DNA of 64,000 nt from Microbacterium marinilacus (GCF_019753765.1 NZ_JAIJZW010000012.1:29913-93912); one strand, 5' to 3'. Positions 1 to 8,356 are shown, counted from the stretch's first letter. Translations and numbers: made by a program. The notes: generated by a model not told the origin, from the letters alone.

Positions 1-422
1 TGTCGCGCTACGAGACGCGGCTGCGCCGCCTGGCCGCGCGCGTCCCGGGCACGGTGCGCTTCGAGCCCTCCGTCGAGCGCGCCGAGCTGCCGGCCCTCCT
101 CCGCACGGCCGACGTGCTCGTGGCGCCGTCGCGCTGGCCCGAGCCCTGGGCGCTGACGGTGGGAGAGGGGCTGGCGACGGGGCTGCCGGTCATCGCGGCG
201 CGGCGCGGCGGCATCCCCGAGGCGCTCGGCGACGCCGGGATGCTCTTCGACCCTGACCGACCGGAGCAGCTCGCGGAGGCGATCGCGACCCTGGTCGACG
301 ACCCGGCGCGCCGCCGGACGCTCGGCGAGGCCGCACGCCGCCACGCCCTCGCGAGGGACTGGACGTGGGCGTGGTCGCGCCTCGCCGACGTGCTCGACGA
401 GGTCGACCCCGCCCGGCACTGA
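1..422 (+). CDS. Glycosyltransferase family 4, C-terminal part (gene starts before the window)
   Basis: About 139 residues of the C-terminal nucleotide-sugar-binding half of a GT-B glycosyltransferase are visible, read in the frame starting at base 3. The segment VGEGLATGLPVIAARRGGIP is the conserved E-x7-E type signature region of GT4 enzymes, preceded by the usual PSRWPEPW. The protein probably transfers a sugar to a lipid-linked glycan at the cytoplasmic membrane, in line with the three glycosyltransferases that follow. The donor and acceptor cannot be told. The stop codon (420-422) is followed at once by a tandem palindromic repeat. The family is secure; the exact role is unknown. Confidence 0.9.
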   Translation, partial: SRYETRLRRLAARVPGTVRFEPSVERAELPALLRTADVLVAPSRWPEPWALTVGEGLATGLPVIAARRGGIPEALGDAGMLFDPDRPEQLAEAIATLVDDPARRRTLGEAARRHALARDWTWAWSRLADVLDEVDPARH

Positions 423-484
423 GTTCCCGGCCGCGCGTATCCGCGCGGCACCGAGTTCCGGACCGCGCGTATCTGCGCGGCACC
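421..484. repeat. Tandem 32-bp repeat, each unit with an 18-bp palindrome
   Basis: Two direct 32-bp copies lie at 421-452 and 453-484 and differ at only three positions. Each contains a hairpin core: CCGCGCG-TATC-CGCGCGG at 431-448 and CCGCGCG-TATC-TGCGCGG at 463-480. The pair starts inside the stop codon of the glycosyltransferase before it, so it could end transcription. There is no T-run and no spacer, so neither a classic intrinsic terminator nor a CRISPR fits well. The geometry matches the pairs at 8302 and 62084. Confidence 0.85.
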
Positions 485-550
485 TGGCGCCTCGAACACT
501 GATGTGCGAGTCGGACGGGCGAGACAGGTGACGGAGCAGGGGCTGCGGTC

Positions 551-2494
551 GTGCGGGTGCTGAGGGTGGCGCACCACGCCGTGGTGGACGCCTGGCGGGA
601 GCGGGAGCGCGCCCTGCGCGCGCGGGGCCACGACGTCCGGCTGCTGTCGGCGAGGCGCTGGAACGAGGGCGGCCGCGACCTGTCGCTGCACCCCGGCCCC
701 GACGGGTTCGTCGAGGGCGTGCGCACCGTCGGCAGGCATCCGAACGCCTTCCTCTACGACCCGCGCCCGCTGTGGCGCGCGCTCGGCGAGCCGGTCGACG
801 TGATCGACCTGCACGAGGAGCCGGTCTCGCTCGCGACCGCGGAGATCCTGCTGCTGCGGTGGCTGCGTCGCAACCGCGCGCCCTACGTGCTCTACTCGGC
901 GCAGAACATCGACAAGCGCTACCCCTTCCCGTTCCGGTGGCTCGAACGACGAGCGCTGCGGGGAGCGGCCGGGGTCTCCGTCTGCAATCGCGAGGCGGGA
1001 GAGATCCTCGCACGCAAGGGTTTGCGCACGGCCGCCCCGGTGATCCCGCTCGGCGTCGACCTGGAGGCGTTCCGCCCCGACACACGGGTCTCGCCCCGGA
1101 GGCGCCCGCTGATCGGATACGTCGGCAGGCTGGAGGCGCACAAGGGCGTCGCGACGCTGCTGCGTGCCGCCGCGCTGCGCCCCGCGTGGCACGTCGAGAT
1201 CACCGGCGACGGGCCCGCACGGAGCGAGCTGGTCGCGTTGGCGGAGAGCCTCGGCATCGCCGGGCGGGTGACGTTCCTCGGCTACGCCGACGGCGAGGCG
1301 CTCGCCGGCCGGTACCGTCGGCTCGACGCGCTCGCGGTGCCGTCGGTCCCCACACCCGGCTGGCTCGAGCAGTTCTGCCGCGTCGCCGTCGAGGCGATGG
1401 CCTCGGGCGTGCCCGTCGTCGCGAGCCGCACCGGCGCCATCCCCGACGTCGTCGCCGAGGCGGGGAGCCTCGTCCCGCCCGGCGACCCCGCGGCGCTCGC
1501 CGCAGCGCTCGACGAGGTGCTCGCGCCCGAGTCCTGGGAGCAGCGACGAGCCAGCGGGATCGCGCACGCGCAGGAGTTCACCTGGGAGCGTGTCGCCGCG
1601 CGCCAGGAGCTGCTCTACGAGCTCGCCGCGCCGCCGCGCGCGGCACGGCCGCCGCAGGTCGTCGTGGTCGCCTACGGCGACCCCGCCCTGCTCGACGGCG
1701 CCCTCGCGGGACTGGGCGGGGGGTTCCCCCTCACGATCGTGGACAACTCGTCGTCGGAGGAGACCCGGGCGATCGCCGACCGTCACGGCGCCCGCTACCT
1801 CGACCCCGGCCGCAACCTCGGCTTCGGCGCGGGGGTCAACGTCGCCCTGCGAGACCTCGCGCAGCGGGGCGATGCGGGCGACGACGTCCTGCTGCTCAAC
1901 CCCGACGCCCGCATCGACGCCGGCGGGGTGCACCGCCTGCAGCGCGCGCTGCACGACGACGCGCGCCTCGCCGCCGTCGGCGCCGAGCAGATCGACCCCG
2001 CGACGGGCTCCCCCGTGCGCGTGTGGTGGCCGTTCCCCCACCCGGCGCGCGCGTGGGTCGAGGCCGTCGGGCTCGGTCGTCTCACCCACGCGAAAGGCTT
2101 CGCGATCGGCTCGATCCTGCTGCTGCGGGCCACGGCGATCGCGGACGTCGGGATGTTCGACGAGCGCTTCTTCCTCTACGCCGAGGAGGTCGACTGGCAG
2201 CGACGGGCACGCGACAGGGCCTGGCGCATCGACGTCGCCGCCGTGCGGTCGACCCACATCGGCGCCGCCACCAGCAGCGACGGCGCGCGCCGCGAGCTGC
2301 TGTTCCACGCCGCCGCGGAGACGTACGTCCGGAAGCACTTCGGCGCCGCCGGCTGGCAGGCCTACCGGCTCGCCCTGCTCGCCGGGTCCGCCGTGCGCGG
2401 AGCGGTCCTGCCCGGCGGGCGGGGGGCGTCGGCGCGCCGTCGACGCGACCTCTACGCCCGCGGGCCCGTCGCCGCGCTCGCCGAGGCCGCGTGA
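551..2494 (+). CDS. Two-domain glycosyltransferase, GT4 fused to GT2
   Basis: This 647-residue protein joins two transferases. Residues about 1-360 are a GT4 (GT-B) enzyme with the signature EAMASGVPVVASRTGAIPD near residue 285. Residues about 368-610 are a GT2 (GT-A) enzyme that begins VVVVAYGDPALLDGAL, followed by VDNSSSEE, and has the LLLNPDARI segment near residue 447, as in rhamnosyltransferase-like GT2 proteins. It probably adds two successive sugars to a cell-surface polysaccharide repeat unit. The GTG start gives the full Rossmann-like N-terminus (MRVLRVAHHA). The stop codon overlaps the next ATG (TGATG), so the two genes are probably translationally coupled. Sugar specificity is not readable. 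Confidence 0.88.
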   Translation: MRVLRVAHHAVVDAWRERERALRARGHDVRLLSARRWNEGGRDLSLHPGPDGFVEGVRTVGRHPNAFLYDPRPLWRALGEPVDVIDLHEEPVSLATAEILLLRWLRRNRAPYVLYSAQNIDKRYPFPFRWLERRALRGAAGVSVCNREAGEILARKGLRTAAPVIPLGVDLEAFRPDTRVSPRRRPLIGYVGRLEAHKGVATLLRAAALRPAWHVEITGDGPARSELVALAESLGIAGRVTFLGYADGEALAGRYRRLDALAVPSVPTPGWLEQFCRVAVEAMASGVPVVASRTGAIPDVVAEAGSLVPPGDPAALAAALDEVLAPESWEQRRASGIAHAQEFTWERVAARQELLYELAAPPRAARPPQVVVVAYGDPALLDGALAGLGGGFPLTIVDNSSSEETRAIADRHGARYLDPGRNLGFGAGVNVALRDLAQRGDAGDDVLLLNPDARIDAGGVHRLQRALHDDARLAAVGAEQIDPATGSPVRVWWPFPHPARAWVEAVGLGRLTHAKGFAIGSILLLRATAIADVGMFDERFFLYAEEVDWQRRARDRAWRIDVAAVRSTHIGAATSSDGARRELLFHAAAETYVRKHFGAAGWQAYRLALLAGSAVRGAVLPGGRGASARRRRDLYARGPVAALAEAA

Positions 2495-3510
2495 TGGGCC
2501 TGCGCATCGTGCACGTCGTGTGCTCCGCCGCGTTCGCCGGCGTCGAGCGCTACGTCCTCGGCGCGGCTCTCCAGCAGGCGGCGCGCGGGCATCGGGTGAC
2601 GGTGATCGGCGGCGACCCCGGGGTCTTCCCCGCGGCGCTCGCCGCGCGGGGAATCGGCTGGCTGCCCGGGGCCGGCGTCGCCGAGGCCGGTCGCGCGCTC
2701 CGCCGCATCCCGCACATGGACGTCGTCAACAGCCACATGACCGACGCCGACGTGGTCGCGGCCGTCGCCGCGCGCCGCGGCGCGGCTCTCGTGAGCACCC
2801 GGCACTTCGCCGCGCCCCGCGGCAGCAGCCGGTCGCGTCGTGCCGTCGCCCGGGCGGCGTCGCGTCGGCTGAGCGCGCAGATCGCGATCTCGCACTACGT
2901 CGCCGCGCACGTCGAGGGCGACAGCGAGGTCATCCACACGGGCGTCGAGGAGGCGGAGCCCGCCCGCGGGCCGCGCGGACGCACGGTGCTCGTCGCGCAG
3001 CGCCTGGAGCCCGAGAAGCACACCGCCGACGTGCTGCACGGCTGGCGGCGCGCCACGGCTCGCGCGGCGGGGTGGCGCCTGCAGATCGCGGGCGACGGTT
3101 CGGAGCGCGGCTCCCTGGAGCGACTGGCGCGCGAGCTGGGGGTGGCGGGCACGGTCGACTTCCTCGGCTTCGTCCGCGACGTGTCGGCGCTCTACGACCG
3201 GTCGTCGCTGCTGGTGGCGCCGACCGCGCGCGAGGGGCTCGGGCTGTCGGTGATCGAGGCGATGGCGCACGCCCTGCCGGTCCTCGCCTCCGACGCGGGC
3301 GGGCATCGCGAGACCGTCGGGGGCGCGCAGGGCGCGGAGCTGTTCCGCCCGGGCGACGCGGATGCGCTCGCGGCGAGGCTCGACGCGCTCGTCGCGGACG
3401 ACGCCCGCCGCGCGGCATACGGAGAGGCGCTGCGTGCCCGGCAGCGCGCGGCGTTCTCGGTCGGGCGGCAGACGGAGCACACGCTCGAGCTGTACGAGCG
3501 CCTGGGATGA
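2494..3510 (+). CDS. Glycosyltransferase family 4
   Basis: A 338-residue GT-B glycosyltransferase. It has the N-terminal GVERYVLGAALQQAARGH helix typical of GT4, a linker with VLVAQRLEPEKH, and the C-terminal donor-site signature EGLGLSVIEAMAHALPVLAS near residue 246. The ATG overlaps the stop of the fusion gene before it by one base, and its own stop overlaps the next start by four bases (ATGA), so it sits in the middle of a tight operon. It probably acts in the same surface-glycan pathway. Donor and acceptor are unknown. Confidence 0.88.
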   Translation: MGLRIVHVVCSAAFAGVERYVLGAALQQAARGHRVTVIGGDPGVFPAALAARGIGWLPGAGVAEAGRALRRIPHMDVVNSHMTDADVVAAVAARRGAALVSTRHFAAPRGSSRSRRAVARAASRRLSAQIAISHYVAAHVEGDSEVIHTGVEEAEPARGPRGRTVLVAQRLEPEKHTADVLHGWRRATARAAGWRLQIAGDGSERGSLERLARELGVAGTVDFLGFVRDVSALYDRSSLLVAPTAREGLGLSVIEAMAHALPVLASDAGGHRETVGGAQGAELFRPGDADALAARLDALVADDARRAAYGEALRARQRAAFSVGRQTEHTLELYERLG

Positions 3511-4640
3511 GCCGCCCTCTCGTCGTCGTCTCGCTCGAGCCCTGGGACGAGGTGCGCCGCCGCAACCAGTACCTCGTCGGCGGGCTGCTCGACGCGGACG
3601 TCGCCCGCACGGCGCTCTTCGTCGAGCCGCCGGCCGATCCGCTGTACGAGCTGCGCTCGGGCAGGCGCCCCCGCCTCGCCTCCGGCCTGCGGACGTCGCA
3701 GGCGTACGGGGGCCGGCTGCGGCTGCTCGAACCGGTCAAGTCGCTCCCGCGCGCGGTCGGCCCGCTGGCCGACCGCATCCTGCACGACCAGGTGCGCCGC
3801 GCGGTCGACCGGCTCGGCTGGCGCGATCCGATCCTCTGGGTCAACGACCCGCGATGGTGGGGCCTCGCGGCTCGCACGGGCTGGGACACGGTCTACGACA
3901 TCACGGACGACTGGACGCGCGCGGACCGCGCCCCGCGGGAGCACGCCCGCCTCGTCGCGGGCGACGAGGCGCTGCTCGCGTTGAGCGCGCGGGTCGTCGT
4001 GTGCTCCACGGGCCTGGCGGAGACCAAGCGGGCATCGCGCCCCGTGACGCTCATCCCCAACGCGGTCGACGTCGCGCGCTATCGCCGCCCCCTCCCGAGG
4101 CCCGGGGACCTGCCGGAGGGGCCGGTCGCCCTCTATCTGGGGACGCTCCACGAGGACAGGCTCGACGTCGGCCTGCTGCAGCGGACCGCCGCACGCGTCG
4201 CGGGGGCCGGCGGGACGGTCGTCCTCGTGGGGCCCGACGCACTGTCCGCCCGCCACGGCGAGCTGCTGCGCGCGACGCCGGGACTGCTCCTGCTCGGCGC
4301 GCGCGCCTGGGACGCCGTCCCCGCCTACCTCCAGCACGCGCAGGCGCTGATCGTCCCGCACCTCGTCTCGCCGTTCACCGACAGCCTCGATCCCATCAAG
4401 GCGTACGAGTACCTCGCCGTCGGCCGCCCGGTCGTGGCGACGCCGGTCGCGGGCTTCCGCGAGCGCGCCGGCCGGCGGGGCGTGACGGTGGTGCCCGCCA
4501 CGGGCTTCCCGGGCGCGGTGGCCGGGGCGCTGGGGACGAGCGCGGAGGGCGCGCGCGAGCAGGTGCCCGACTGGTCGCAGCGCGTCGCCGACTACGACGC
4601 GCTGCTGCGCGGCCTGGGATCCCCGGGCGGAGACGGATAG
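3507..4640 (+). CDS. Glycosyltransferase, TuaH-like (GT4-type GT-B)
   Basis: A 377-residue protein that starts SRPLVVVSLEPWDEVRRRNQ. It contains the VYDITDDWTR motif found in TuaH-like glycosyltransferases of teichuronic acid and exopolysaccharide clusters. The C-terminal half has IPNAVDVARYRR and DPIKAYEYLAVGRPVVATPV, the usual donor-binding region. The four-base overlap with the gene before it supports this start. It is the last gene of the glycosyltransferase operon, and its 3' end overlaps the convergent phosphatase gene by 49 bp. Role inferred: surface or extracellular polysaccharide assembly. Confidence 0.82.
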   Translation: MSRPLVVVSLEPWDEVRRRNQYLVGGLLDADVARTALFVEPPADPLYELRSGRRPRLASGLRTSQAYGGRLRLLEPVKSLPRAVGPLADRILHDQVRRAVDRLGWRDPILWVNDPRWWGLAARTGWDTVYDITDDWTRADRAPREHARLVAGDEALLALSARVVVCSTGLAETKRASRPVTLIPNAVDVARYRRPLPRPGDLPEGPVALYLGTLHEDRLDVGLLQRTAARVAGAGGTVVLVGPDALSARHGELLRATPGLLLLGARAWDAVPAYLQHAQALIVPHLVSPFTDSLDPIKAYEYLAVGRPVVATPVAGFRERAGRRGVTVVPATGFPGAVAGALGTSAEGAREQVPDWSQRVADYDALLRGLGSPGGDG

Positions 4641-5200
4641 AGCCACGCGACGAGCGACGCCGCGTGGGCCTGCAGCTCGTCGGCGAGGCGCCGCCACGCG
4701 CGCGGCGGTCCGCGGAGGGGATCGGGGGTGTCGTCCGCGTCGCCGCCGAAGAGCCGGGAGCCCGCGTCGTCGACCGCGACATCGTCGAGCCAGGGACCGA
4801 GGCGATCCGCCGGAGGGCTCGGATGCCGCGGCGCCCAGTCGTCGAACTGCCGCACCGTGAAGACGCGCCCGCGGGCGGCGTCATGGCTCGCGACGAGCTC
4901 GCGCGAGTGGACGCGCTCCATCGTGAGCACGAGATCGAACCGCGCGAGGTCGAGGTCGCGCACCGGCTCGCTGCGATGCCCGGCCAGGTCGATTCCCCGC
5001 CGGCGAGCCGTCGCGACTCCGACGGCCGGGGTCGAGGCGCCGCCGGCCAGCAGCCCGGCCGACGCGACGACGAGCGGCAGCGTGCCCGCCGTCCCGCGCA
5101 GCGCGTGCTCGGCGAGTGGCGACCGGCACCGGTTGGCGGTGCAGACGTAGAGGACGCGCACAGACCGGGGTGCGTCCGAGGACGAGCCCGCGCGCGCCAT
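4592..5200 (-). CDS. Low-molecular-weight protein-tyrosine phosphatase
   Basis: A 202-residue protein with the phosphatase P-loop CTANRCRS (C20 nucleophile, R26) and a DTPDPLRG segment towards the C-terminus that corresponds to the general-acid Asp loop (DxxDP) of LMW-PTPs. Family members dephosphorylate tyrosine autokinases such as Wzc/CpsD and so control polymer length and export. The gene lies five bases after the Wzz/BY-kinase gene on the same strand, which supports such a pair. The N-terminus has about 12 extra residues before the first strand, so a slightly later start is possible. Confidence 0.88.
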   Translation of the reverse strand: MARAGSSSDAPRSVRVLYVCTANRCRSPLAEHALRGTAGTLPLVVASAGLLAGGASTPAVGVATARRRGIDLAGHRSEPVRDLDLARFDLVLTMERVHSRELVASHDAARGRVFTVRQFDDWAPRHPSPPADRLGPWLDDVAVDDAGSRLFGGDADDTPDPLRGPPRAWRRLADELQAHAASLVAWLYPSPPGDPRPRSSAS

Positions 5201-5205
5201 CCGGG

Positions 5206-6768
5206 TCAGCGTGCGTCCGCGCCCGCCGGCTCGGCGCCGGCCGGGTCGGAGCGTGTGTCGCGCTGGTAGTAGGCGGCGTACGAGGCGGGCAGGCGACGAC
5301 GGGAACGGTTGGCCACGACGCCGAGCACCTTCGCTCCGTTGAGGGACAGCTCGTCCACGACGGACGTCAGGCGCTCGCGGGTCGTGCGGCCCATGGCCGT
5401 GACGACCACCGCCCCCGCCGCGTGGGACGCCAGCAGCGCGGCGTCGGTGAGCGCGAGCGACGGCGGCGCGTCGACGAGCACGATGTCGGCGGTCTCGCCG
5501 AGGTGCCCCAGCACCGTGCCGAGCTCGGGCAGCGCCAGCAGATCCGAGGTGTCGGTGTCCGCCGTGCCCGCGGGCAGGAGGCGCAGCCCCGGCACGCCGC
5601 TGTCGCGCAGCAGTGCGTCGATGCGCCTGGCGGAGGGGCGCGTGCCACGGGCGGCGTCCCGCAGCAGCTCGGCGAGGCCGGGGCCGTCCGCGTCGTCGCC
5701 GAAGTGATCGGGCAGGGCCGGGCGGCGCAGGTCCCCGCCGACCAGCACGGTGCTCTTGCCGGCGCGCGCCCAGGTGACGGCGAGGCGGGAGGAGACGAAC
5801 GACTTGCCGTCGCCGGGCTCGACGCTGGTGAGGACGACGATCGTCGGCCCTTCGCGCGGCAGCAGCACCTGCATGCTGGTGCGCAGGCTGCGCAGCCCCT
5901 CGTTGAGCGGCGAGTTCCGGCGCGCGGCGGCGGCGAGCGACTCCTGCGACTTCGCCACCGCGCGGTCGTAGGGGAGCTCCGCGAGCAGTGGGGCGCCGGA
6001 GAGCGCCGCGAGGTCCTGGTGCCGGCGGATCCGCGCGTCGAACTGCTCGGCGATGAGCGCGAGGCCGATGCCGGCGAGGAGCCCGGCGCTCAGAGCGGCC
6101 GCGATGATCAGCGCCGGCGGGGTGCCCTGACGCTCGCCCTCGGAGGCGGGCGTCGTGACGGTGGCCGGCGCTGCGGCTCCGCCGATCCGGGAGATCTGCG
6201 CGGCCAGCGCGTTCATGTTGTCGAGCTCGCGGGTCAGGTCCGCTGCGGCGATGAGGTCGTCGGGGTCGTCCCGCGCGACGTCCTGCAGCTCCTGCGCGCG
6301 TGCGACGGCCGCGTCGTACTGCTCCTGCAGCGACTGCGTGCCGGTCTCGACCTGCGCCGCGACGTAGGCGACGAACGCCTCAGCGACGGCGTCGGCGCGC
6401 AGGCGGGACTGCTCCGCGGTCCCCCCGATCGCGGTGACACGGATCTGGTCGGCTCGGGTCCCCTCGAGGATCGCGTAGGACACCGCGTCCTCCAGGGCGG
6501 CGGAGGGCTCGCCGAGGCGCGTGGCGGCATCGTCGAGCACCGCGGGGGAGACCACGGCTGCCGCCTCCAGGTCGATCTCGACGCTGCCGAACAGCTCCTG
6601 CAGCTGCCCCGATGCGGCGGCCGAGCTCAGCCGCAGCGTCGTCGTGGAGGCGTACTCCGGAGCCTGGCGCGCGGTGTACAGGCCGGCGGCGAGGCCGGCG
6701 ACCAGCAGGACCACGACGACCACCCACAGGCGGCGCCAGAGGGCGGCGAGGATCTGGCGGAAGGTCAC
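5206..6768 (-). CDS. Polysaccharide co-polymerase / tyrosine autokinase (Wzz plus BY-kinase)
   Basis: 520 residues. An N-terminal Wzz-like chain-length domain lies between two membrane helices (about residues 14-32 and 216-240). A cytoplasmic BY-kinase domain follows, with Walker A PGDGKSF (318-324), a Walker A' of VLVGGDLRRP (about 341-350) and Walker B IVLVDAPPS. The C-terminus carries a short Tyr cluster (YAAYYQ), the expected autophosphorylation site, though fewer tyrosines than in many homologues. The first Asp of the usual Walker A' (D-x-D-L-R-R-P) is Gly here. The start is GTG with an AGGAG box ahead. It is the partner of the adjacent phosphatase and presumably controls export of the glycan made by the facing glycosyltransferases. 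Confidence 0.9.
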   Translation of the reverse strand: MTFRQILAALWRRLWVVVVVLLVAGLAAGLYTARQAPEYASTTTLRLSSAAASGQLQELFGSVEIDLEAAAVVSPAVLDDAATRLGEPSAALEDAVSYAILEGTRADQIRVTAIGGTAEQSRLRADAVAEAFVAYVAAQVETGTQSLQEQYDAAVARAQELQDVARDDPDDLIAAADLTRELDNMNALAAQISRIGGAAAPATVTTPASEGERQGTPPALIIAAALSAGLLAGIGLALIAEQFDARIRRHQDLAALSGAPLLAELPYDRAVAKSQESLAAAARRNSPLNEGLRSLRTSMQVLLPREGPTIVVLTSVEPGDGKSFVSSRLAVTWARAGKSTVLVGGDLRRPALPDHFGDDADGPGLAELLRDAARGTRPSARRIDALLRDSGVPGLRLLPAGTADTDTSDLLALPELGTVLGHLGETADIVLVDAPPSLALTDAALLASHAAGAVVVTAMGRTTRERLTSVVDELSLNGAKVLGVVANRSRRRLPASYAAYYQRDTRSDPAGAEPAGADAR

Positions 6769-6811
6769 GGGACTCCTGCGTGCACGAGACGGGACGTCGC
6801 CACTGTCGTGG

Positions 6812-6837
6812 GACCGCCCTCCGGTGAGGGTGCGGTC
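6812..6837 (-). terminator. Hairpin at the 3' end of the amidase gene
   Basis: The arms GACCGC (6812-6817) and GCGGTC (6832-6837) enclose a further short CTC/GAG pairing. The hairpin overlaps the amidase stop codon and lies upstream of the kinase gene. It has no clear U-tract, as is common in high-GC actinobacteria, so the terminator role is inferred. Confidence 0.4.
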
Positions 6838-8278
6838 AGCCTATCCGTCCGGGCGCGGATTCCGTTCGCCTTTTCTGCCCCGGCTCCGGCGGCCTCGGCA
6901 GCGGGCCGCGTGCCCGCTCGAGCTGCGCCGCGAGGCCGAGGACGGCCGCCTCGCCCCCGGGGCGGCCCACGAGCTGCACGGAGACGGGATGACCGTTCTC
7001 GGCGGAGGCCACCGGCACCGTGATCGCCGGCAGCCCCGCGACGTTCACGAAGCTGCTGTACGGCGCGTAGAGGCACTGCCGCACGAAGCTGCTCTCCGGA
7101 TCGTCCTGCGCGAACCAGCCGATCGGCCTCGGGGGCAGCGCGAGGGCAGGGGTGAGGACGGCGTCGAACCGCGCGAACGCCTCGATCGTGAGCCGCTCGA
7201 ACGAGCGCGCCGCGGCGTAGCCGCCCAGGAGCCGCTCGGCCGTCAGGGCGCGTCCGGATCGGATGAGCCAGGCCGTGATCGGCTCGACGTCGTCCAGACG
7301 CTCGTCGGGCACCGGGATCCGTGCCGCCGACGCTGCCCACAGCGTCATGAACATGTCGGCGTACGGTGCGGGCCGCCACTCGAACGGCGTCACGTGGTGC
7401 TCCGCTCCGAGCGCGCTCGCCGCACCGAGGACGGCGGCGCGCGCGTCGGCGTCCAGCTCGACCTCGAGCGTCTCCTGCCACGGCGACGCGGTCGTGACGC
7501 CGATCCGCAGGCCTCCGGTCTCGGCGCGGGCCGCCTCGGCGAACGGGCCCTCGCCCGGCGCCCGCGTCGCGTACGGGAGCGTTCCGGGCGTCCCGATCAG
7601 GGCGTCGAGCAGCAGCGCCGCGTCGTCGGCCGACCGGGCGATCGGCCCGGCGACCGCGAGGCCGTCGGGCGACTCCATCCCGGCGCCCGCCGGGACCTGT
7701 CCGCGCGACGGCTTGAGGCCGACGACGCCGACGGTCGCCGCCGGGATCCGGATCGAGCCGCCGCCGTCGGACGCGGGCGCCGCGGGCAGCAGGCCGGCCG
7801 AGACGGCGGCGGCGGCTCCTCCGCTCGATCCGCCGGCGCCGTCGCGAGGGTCCCACGGGTCGCGCGCCGGGGGACCGATGCGCGTCTCGGTGAAGCCCGT
7901 GAGACCGAACTCGGGCGTGCTGGTCTTTCCGAGGCTGATCGCCCCGGCCGCGTCGAGCGCGAGCGCCATCGGGTCGGAGCGGGCCGGCACGTGGTCGACG
8001 TTGAGACGCGAGCCGTACCGCGTGGGCACGCCGGCCCGCGCGGTGAGGTCCTTGTCGGCCAGCGGCACTCCCCACAGCGGCGGGGCGTCGGCGGGCGGGG
8101 CGCCGAGCGCGGCGGCGCGCCGCAGCGCGGCCTCGCCCGTGACCTCGGCGAACGCGCCGAGGCCGTCCTGCGCCGCGATGCGCCCGAGGAAGTGCGCAGC
8201 GGCCTCGACCGGCGTCACCTCCCCGGCGCGCAGCGCGGCGGCCAGGGCGCGCAGCGTCAGCTCGTGCAGGGCGGTCAT
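6836..8278 (-). CDS. Amidase, amidase-signature family
   Basis: 480 residues of the amidase-signature hydrolase family. The Ser-cisSer-Lys triad can be placed: K76 in PLADKDL, cis-Ser S151 in GGSSGG, and the nucleophile S175 in SDGGGSIRIPA, with the expected 24-residue spacing between the two serines. Such enzymes hydrolyse carboxamides. The full GatA partners (gatB, gatC) are not nearby, so a stand-alone amidase is likelier than the tRNA amidotransferase subunit. The ATG at 8278 follows a strong purine-rich box (AGGAGGAAGAGGAG); a longer in-frame start at 8341 would run through a palindromic repeat and is less likely. The substrate is unknown. Confidence 0.88.
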   Translation of the reverse strand: MTALHELTLRALAAALRAGEVTPVEAAAHFLGRIAAQDGLGAFAEVTGEAALRRAAALGAPPADAPPLWGVPLADKDLTARAGVPTRYGSRLNVDHVPARSDPMALALDAAGAISLGKTSTPEFGLTGFTETRIGPPARDPWDPRDGAGGSSGGAAAAVSAGLLPAAPASDGGGSIRIPAATVGVVGLKPSRGQVPAGAGMESPDGLAVAGPIARSADDAALLLDALIGTPGTLPYATRAPGEGPFAEAARAETGGLRIGVTTASPWQETLEVELDADARAAVLGAASALGAEHHVTPFEWRPAPYADMFMTLWAASAARIPVPDERLDDVEPITAWLIRSGRALTAERLLGGYAAARSFERLTIEAFARFDAVLTPALALPPRPIGWFAQDDPESSFVRQCLYAPYSSFVNVAGLPAITVPVASAENGHPVSVQLVGRPGGEAAVLGLAAQLERARGPLPRPPEPGQKRRTESAPGRIG

Positions 8279-8301
8279 CCGGCTCCTCTTCCTCCTCCGC
8301 G

Positions 8302-8356
8302 GAGTGTCATATCGCACTCGGCGGCACCCCGTGAGTGCCATACGGCACTCACGGGG
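8302..8356. repeat. Paired palindromic repeat; second hairpin is a likely cysE terminator
   Basis: Two 18-bp palindromic cores 31 bp apart: a decayed one at 8302-8319 (GAGTGTCATATCGCACTC) and an exact one at 8333-8350 (GAGTGCC-ATAC-GGCACTC). The second extends to a perfect 13-bp stem, arms CCCCGTGAGTGCC (8327-8339) and GGCACTCACGGGG (8344-8356), which ends at the cysE stop codon and so could end the cysK-cysE transcript. The same core occurs at 62084-62141. Confidence 0.85.

Noticed and set aside
421..484. Possible CRISPR array
   Set aside because: There are only two direct copies, with no unique spacers between them and no cas genes in the window.
8..2338. Long open frame on the minus strand (776 codons) opposite the glycosyltransferase genes
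   Set aside because: It is rich in Arg, Gly, Ala and Pro with no recognisable motif and mirrors real genes. Such antisense frames are common at this GC content; the same holds for those at 3192-4697, 16177-18852, 18707-20140, 28870-33447, 54050-57253 and 58718-61594.
6836..8278. Glutamyl-tRNA(Gln) amidotransferase subunit A (gatA)
   Set aside because: The amidase-signature triad is present, but gatB and gatC are not adjacent and the neighbours are unrelated, so a stand-alone amidase is likelier.
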